A stretch of DNA of 64,000 bases from CAYNVQ01 sp964400735 (lineage in GTDB: Bacteria > Acidobacteriota > Aminicenantia > Aminicenantales > Aminicenantaceae): the NCBI GenBank assembly GCA_964400735.1, contig CAYNVQ010000002.1, forward strand, positions 310,001 through 374,000. The letters run 5' to 3'. The position numbers and the translations under genes were made by a program. Positions 60,082 to 64,000 of this stretch are shown one piece after another. Each line of letters opens with the position of its first letter. Position 1 is the first letter of the stretch. The notes beneath the pieces are model-generated. The model saw nothing but the letters and a program-made list of their open reading frames with translations, did no database searches and was not told the origin of the DNA.

Positions 60082-63000
60082 TTATTCACGGTCAACGAAC
60101 ACCCCGGTCAAGAGCGCATTCGCTCCCGCCGTTTTTTTTGCTGCCAAGACGATCCGGCCCGAGACCTGCCAGCTCAGGTATACGCCGCCCAGCATTTCCT
60201 GGATCGAAAGGGAGCGTTCATCCAGGATCTTTCCACCTTCGGAGATAAGGATCTTTTCGGCCCGGCCCACACGGTCATAATCCAGAAAATAGGCTGTAAG
60301 CCTATAAGGAGAGTCGTCCGGAGGGATGATGTGCACCTCCACCCGCTCCGGGTCGAACCAGCAGGTCGCCTTCCTCCGGTATTGGGGGGAGTCGGGGTGC
60401 TGGAGCACCCTGGGATCATCTTCGACCCGATAATCCCACGCGAATCCGCGGCCGTTTCCCACCACCATGCGGTAGCCGGCCTGGATTTCGCCCTCATGGG
60501 TCCCCGACATCCAAAAGGCACGGTCACCGGCTTTTTTGCGCCAGAGCCCTCCGGTTGCGGCGTCCTTGCCGAGAAACCGGACCGATGCCGGAGCCACCGG
60601 AACTGCCTTTCTCCAGCTCAGGGGAAGCCGTATGCCCTGAAGTCTCTCGGTGCTGCAGGGGTCTCCGGTTTCCCAGGAGGCCGCGCGAAAGGTCTGCCCG
60701 TCCCGGGTCTGTGCGATTAGATCCACTCTTTCGGGGACCAGCCAAGTCCCCTCATCTCCGGGTATCAGACCGACAACGGACGGCCGTTCGGGAAGCTCCT
60801 CTGCCGGAATAGTAAATTCGAACCAGCCTTGCGCATCGCGGATCTCACCTGCTCTCCGGCCGTCCACCATCACTCTGGTCACCGCCATAGGGTAGGAGGT
60901 ACCCACTGGCAGGCAGGAAATCTGAAGCTTAAGTTCAGTCACATCTTTGATCTCCGGTCTCGCGGCTGCGGATAATCGAGACTCTGCGGGGAAAAGACTT
61001 TCCCGGATCGCGGCCAGCCGCTCTGCGTCCGTATCTTCGAGAAGCGGTTCCGGGCCTTTTCCGATGACCGCCACGCTCGATGTACCGTGTTTTTCTAACC
61101 TGACCAGGGCGGTTCCCGGCTCTATCTTCAACAGCGCCCGGTAAAGGGAGGTGTCCGCCGAGTAGATGTGCGCCCATTCCAGCTCATTGGCGTCGGGCAC
61201 CCGCAGCACAAGTTCCGCGGGTTCTAAAACATGGGGGGGACGGCAAAGAAATCTGACCTGCGAGGTCACAGGCGCTACATAAAACCCGTTCTCATTGCGG
61301 AAGAGGTTGGCGTTGTTGGGTCCCGTAACCTCAACGCAGTGAGGATGCAACACCTGTTCCTTGCCCATTAGGGGTTCGAAGAGGGGCGCGAACAGCTCCA
61401 TAAAGTCTGCTGCCCTGGGATTCGGTTCCTGCTGGCAGACGGGGAATTCGTGGGAGATGAGCTGCGGAAAGAGCGCCCAGTGAAGCCGCCGTTTCATCTG
61501 GGCCTCGAAGGGCAGAAGGTCTCCCTGGTATTTTGTGCGTTCGTGCCAAGCCGATGCCGGCTTGAAGGGGGCCAGGTAAGCAAGAGCCGGGAGGTAGTCG
61601 TTCTCATGACAAATGCCGTCCGAGTCACGGAGGAGCTCGACGCGCCAGAACTGGTTGACAAAAACCCTTTTGCCGGCCTCATGCGCCTGGCGGCTGAGCT
61701 CGATGAGGGCCTCACTCACCGGAACGGCCAGGTTCTCCATGGGTCGGTCGCCGTCCATGCTCAATCCATCATCGCGGGAGTAATCGAACCCCGAAGCCCA
61801 GTCCAGCCGGTCGACCATAAAGCCCTCGAACTCGGGGATTCGTTCGATATGCCGGCGGGCCTGTTCCACCAGGAGGGGCCAGAGGGGGGTGTTACGGCCT
61901 GGATTCATGACTTTGGATCCCTGCCAGGTCGGGACGGTATCCCCTTCTGCGTTCCGGACCAGAGCCGGCCCGAGCTCCCCTTTGAGAATGTGATCCGCCT
62001 CTTCCGTGGTTCCTTCCCTACCTCCCGCGCCGCCGTATTCGGTCACATTGAAATAGGCATAGACTCCAATCCCGTGGTCGTGCATGTCCCGGATGAAGGC
62101 ATTGATCTTTGTATCGCTCATTTTTTCCCTCACCTTCCACTCCAGGGCATACGTATAGGGATACCATTCCGTCGTTCCGGGAAGGAATTCACCCATATGG
62201 GAAAACCAGAACGATGTCCAGATAAAGCGGACGTGCTGGCGGGCCATCTCCCCAAAGTCCGGGTGATCGAGGATGTGATGGTACCAGAAGGTCCCTTCAT
62301 AGGGGCCCCGCGGCAGAGGCGGCAGAAAATAGGCAGGGAAATCGTCCGAATACACCTTGAGCGCTGACCTGTAGTCGGCCTGGTGCACGTAGGCCTTGAG
62401 GCGGAGCACGGTGGGTTGGCCCCCTCCCATCCCTCTGCGGGCCAGCCTCAGGCTGAGCAGTCGGGCCTCGAACCAGGAGACCTGGAAATGGGGGATGTTG
62501 TCATCGGCCGGCAGGGCCAGCGTTAGAGCGCTGTCGTTTTCCGGGTCCATCACGCACACCAGCGGCAGGACGTACGCCTGCCCGTCGTTCCATCCGTAGG
62601 TCGCATAGGCGACAGGTTCGAAGCTGGGGTAGGCACTCACATCCATAACACCGTACTGGCTGGGGGTAAAAATTCGAGCTTCGGGGAACAATACGGGGAG
62701 ATCGATCCTGACCTCGTGTTCCGTTTGCTTTCCTTCTCCAGTGAATGTCATCTCCCAGACGGCTTTGGGGCCCTCGACGGTAAGGCGGTGAGAGAGGGTG
62801 ATTCCCAGATCGGCCAGGTCCGCCGAAACCGAGATGCTATCCTTGTCCCGGTTGAAACGCGCGGAAGTTATGACTTCTCGGATTCCGGAGGCCGGAGCGC
62901 TAACGGTAAGCCGGGCAGGAGCGGAGAGCCAAGACCTTTCCTTTCCTGACACTCTCGAAACCAGTGATGCAGGAAGACCGGTATCTGTGTCGATCCCGAT

Positions 63001-63132
63001 CCGCAATTCTTCTCGGCCAAGATATTCCGTCCCGGCCCTGCTCTCTGGCCCCGAACATGCGGAGGCCACGAGAATCCCAGCCAACAAAATCGATGAAACG
63101 ATCTTCCAGCTGAATAGAATTTTAAGTCTCAT
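60082..63132 (-). CDS. Large glycosidase-like lipoprotein (DUF6259-like)
   Basis: 1016 residues. The lipoprotein signal (KIVSSILLAGILVASAC) places it at the membrane. An N-terminal beta-sandwich (about 40-260; TVEGPKAVWEMTFTGEG) precedes a TIM barrel: FIWTSFWFSHMGEF, IGVYAYFNVTEYGG, FEGFMVDRLDWASGFDYSRDDG, AHEAGKRVFVNQFW and ICHENDYLPALAYL. The asp-rich MVDRLDW and HEND motifs are good candidates for the catalytic acids of an alpha-glycosidase-like fold. A beta-rich tail follows. Substrate unknown; it could supply sugars to the exported oxidoreductases nearby. It is convergent with the apbE operon. Confidence 0.8.
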   Translation of the reverse strand: MRLKILFSWKIVSSILLAGILVASACSGPESRAGTEYLGREELRIGIDTDTGLPASLVSRVSGKERSWLSAPARLTVSAPASGIREVITSARFNRDKDSISVSADLADLGITLSHRLTVEGPKAVWEMTFTGEGKQTEHEVRIDLPVLFPEARIFTPSQYGVMDVSAYPSFEPVAYATYGWNDGQAYVLPLVCVMDPENDSALTLALPADDNIPHFQVSWFEARLLSLRLARRGMGGGQPTVLRLKAYVHQADYRSALKVYSDDFPAYFLPPLPRGPYEGTFWYHHILDHPDFGEMARQHVRFIWTSFWFSHMGEFLPGTTEWYPYTYALEWKVREKMSDTKINAFIRDMHDHGIGVYAYFNVTEYGGAGGREGTTEEADHILKGELGPALVRNAEGDTVPTWQGSKVMNPGRNTPLWPLLVEQARRHIERIPEFEGFMVDRLDWASGFDYSRDDGLSMDGDRPMENLAVPVSEALIELSRQAHEAGKRVFVNQFWRVELLRDSDGICHENDYLPALAYLAPFKPASAWHERTKYQGDLLPFEAQMKRRLHWALFPQLISHEFPVCQQEPNPRAADFMELFAPLFEPLMGKEQVLHPHCVEVTGPNNANLFRNENGFYVAPVTSQVRFLCRPPHVLEPAELVLRVPDANELEWAHIYSADTSLYRALLKIEPGTALVRLEKHGTSSVAVIGKGPEPLLEDTDAERLAAIRESLFPAESRLSAAARPEIKDVTELKLQISCLPVGTSYPMAVTRVMVDGRRAGEIRDAQGWFEFTIPAEELPERPSVVGLIPGDEGTWLVPERVDLIAQTRDGQTFRAASWETGDPCSTERLQGIRLPLSWRKAVPVAPASVRFLGKDAATGGLWRKKAGDRAFWMSGTHEGEIQAGYRMVVGNGRGFAWDYRVEDDPRVLQHPDSPQYRRKATCWFDPERVEVHIIPPDDSPYRLTAYFLDYDRVGRAEKILISEGGKILDERSLSIQEMLGGVYLSWQVSGRIVLAAKKTAGANALLTGVFVDRE

Positions 63133-63497
63133 ACCCCGTCCTCCTCACCCTGGGATGGTAGCGAATCCTTCGTCCGCTTCCGGCGCTGAAGGACCGCATG
63201 TCCTTTTCCTTGGTCCCGTAAGCCACCATGTCAATATAATCCACCCACTGACATACGGAATAAAAATTATCACATCCAAAACGGCAAGGCAACGACTCTT
63301 CTGAGAAATGACACTATCTCCAGGGGCTATGAGAGTTGGCTTCTGTAGGGTGCTCTAGTTACAATGTGACAAAATCTATCGTCAAGTTTCAAATGAATTC
63401 GGGGACAGGCTGCAAAATCTGATTAATAGAAAACAGCGGCCTCTCCCAGCTTTTCGATACGTTGGTTGAGATTTCTTTCTTTTAGATAGGGTAATCC
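63133..63497. other. Upstream region of the glycosidase-like gene
   Basis: 365 bp between two minus-strand genes. A GGGGACAG motif near 63400 recalls the dispersed element, but not enough of it is present to call a copy. No coding frame. Confidence 0.35.
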
Positions 63498-63692
63498 TCA
63501 GTCGCCGGTTTGATTCAAAATGCCCAATCCTAGCGTACCCAACTGCCGGGTCATGATATTCAGAAGGAGAATCACTCCGCCTTTATCCTGGGGAAGAAAG
63601 ACCATCAATGCGTTGATCCCTGGATCTCCTCCGGTGGGCAGCCAGAGTTCCTGGCCATCTTCAATAATTGGGGGATAAGAAGGCTGAGTCCC
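63498..63692 (-). pseudogene. C-terminal fragment of a serine hydrolase (beta-lactamase family)
   Basis: About 64 codons in frame with the transposase fragment that precedes it. DGQELWLPTGGDPGINALMVFLPQDKGGVILLLN matches the last strand pair of class C beta-lactamase/penicillin-binding family hydrolases (HTGGDPG...MVF..GVIVLLN). The catalytic SxxK and YxN motifs are missing, since the front of the gene is replaced by transposase, so it is a remnant. Confidence 0.6.
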
Positions 63693-64000
63693 AGCCTTTC
63701 GCATCTTGCCCCTGTGGGCGTTAGAGTAAAGGCCGCAGTAGCGGATCATGATCTGACCCTTATCAGGAATATGGGAGGTGACTCGGGCGATGAACTCCAG
63801 ATAATCCATCGACTCCTCCTGTGAGCCATGTCTTGAGTGTTGATAGCGAACCCTGCCCTCTGTCTCATCGAAGAAAAGCCGCTTCAAAGACAGAATAGGC
63901 CGGATCATGTATTTGCCGACTCTCTCTGCCTCGCTTGTGGTCTCCGCCCTGACCTGGCTGTGGCCGTTGAACCCTGTGTGGCGCCAGTGGAGGATTTTCC
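63690..64000 (-). pseudogene. IS91-type transposase fragment (truncated by fusion; continues beyond window)
   Basis: The minus strand encodes, from the window edge, HWRHTGFNGHSQVRAETTSEAERVGKYMIRP, then SLKRLFFDETEGRVRYQ, MDYLEFIARVTSHIPDKGQIMIRYCGLYSNAHRGKMRKA. This is the C-terminal half of IS91-family (Y2_Tnp) transposases, with the HIPDKGQ...RYCGLYSNAHRGK motif. The transposase ends abruptly at MRKA near 63690 and continues in the same frame into hydrolase sequence, so it is truncated. The catalytic tyrosines lie outside the window. Confidence 0.78.

Noticed and set aside
61450..62367. 305-codon frame on the plus strand
   Set aside because: Antisense shadow of the glycosidase-like lipoprotein gene.
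1..64000. CRISPR arrays, tRNA or rRNA genes
   Set aside because: No regularly spaced direct repeats and no cloverleaf or rRNA-like sequence were noticed on reading the intergenic regions; a tRNA scan would be needed to exclude a tRNA fully.

Overview
The window carries about 40 protein-coding genes, several gene remnants, a small family of dispersed palindromic repeats and three strong sigma-54-type promoters. No rRNA, tRNA or CRISPR array was seen. The organism looks like a Gram-negative (lipoproteins, Tat-exported enzymes, TlpA/DsbD-type periplasmic proteins), probably a member of Candidatus Aminicenantes or a related Acidobacteriota-like lineage. That assignment is an inference from gene content: Ser/Thr kinases with an N-terminal zinc ribbon, many Tat-exported Gfo/Idh/MocA oxidoreductases, DUF1080 proteins, 6-bladed propeller lipoproteins and MacB-like permeases. 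No marker gene in the window proves it.

Layout. 1-7.5 kb: a truncated Ser/Thr kinase at the left edge, a DUF488 protein, a DsbD-alpha-like secreted protein, a PilZ protein, a small secreted protein, the deletion remnant of a second zinc-ribbon/TPR protein, a TPR-thioredoxin lipoprotein and small membrane proteins. 7.5-15.6 kb: a YyaL-type thioredoxin/glycosidase-like protein, a sigma-54-driven lipoprotein, a CoA pyrophosphatase, an AlkZ-like winged-helix protein, a repeat- and hairpin-rich gap, an ARPP-1 protein and a RecB-type nuclease. 15.8-22.5 kb: a Tat-exported oxidoreductase coupled to a giant HEAT-DUF1080-DUF1080 protein, then a convergent S9 peptidase. 22.9-27.2 kb: a membrane-bound group 1 [NiFe] hydrogenase with the six-cysteine signature of oxygen-tolerant enzymes, its cytochrome b, and a convergent maturation protease; a consensus sigma-54 promoter lies upstream. 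27.4-31.8 kb: tandem secreted paralogues, a PurM-like gene and the fragments of decayed genes. 31.9-37.1 kb: a compact three-gene DNA-processing operon (RecB-like nuclease-helicase fusion, DEDD exonuclease-GIY-YIG fusion, SbcD-like phosphoesterase). 37.2-59.8 kb: a carbohydrate region with a CBM9 protein, two TIM-barrel isomerases, four more Gfo/Idh/MocA oxidoreductases, a ThuA-HEAT protein, and a final operon joining a Tat-exported oxidoreductase to a seven-haem cytochrome c, a membrane cytochrome b and ApbE. Between these lie a minus-strand propeller/propeller/quinone-oxidoreductase operon and a MacB-like permease. 60-64 kb: a large glycosidase-like lipoprotein and an IS91-type transposase fragment joined to the tail of a serine hydrolase.

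How the genes may work together (inference): the exported oxidoreductases would oxidise sugars to 3-keto sugars in the periplasm, DUF1080 and isomerase-like proteins would process them, and the cytochrome c/cytochrome b pair could pass electrons to or from quinone. The hydrogenase would feed the same quinone pool from H2. The two most promising under-described assemblies are the oxidoreductase/heptahaem cytochrome/cytochrome b/ApbE operon and the nuclease-helicase/exonuclease-GIY-YIG/phosphoesterase operon.
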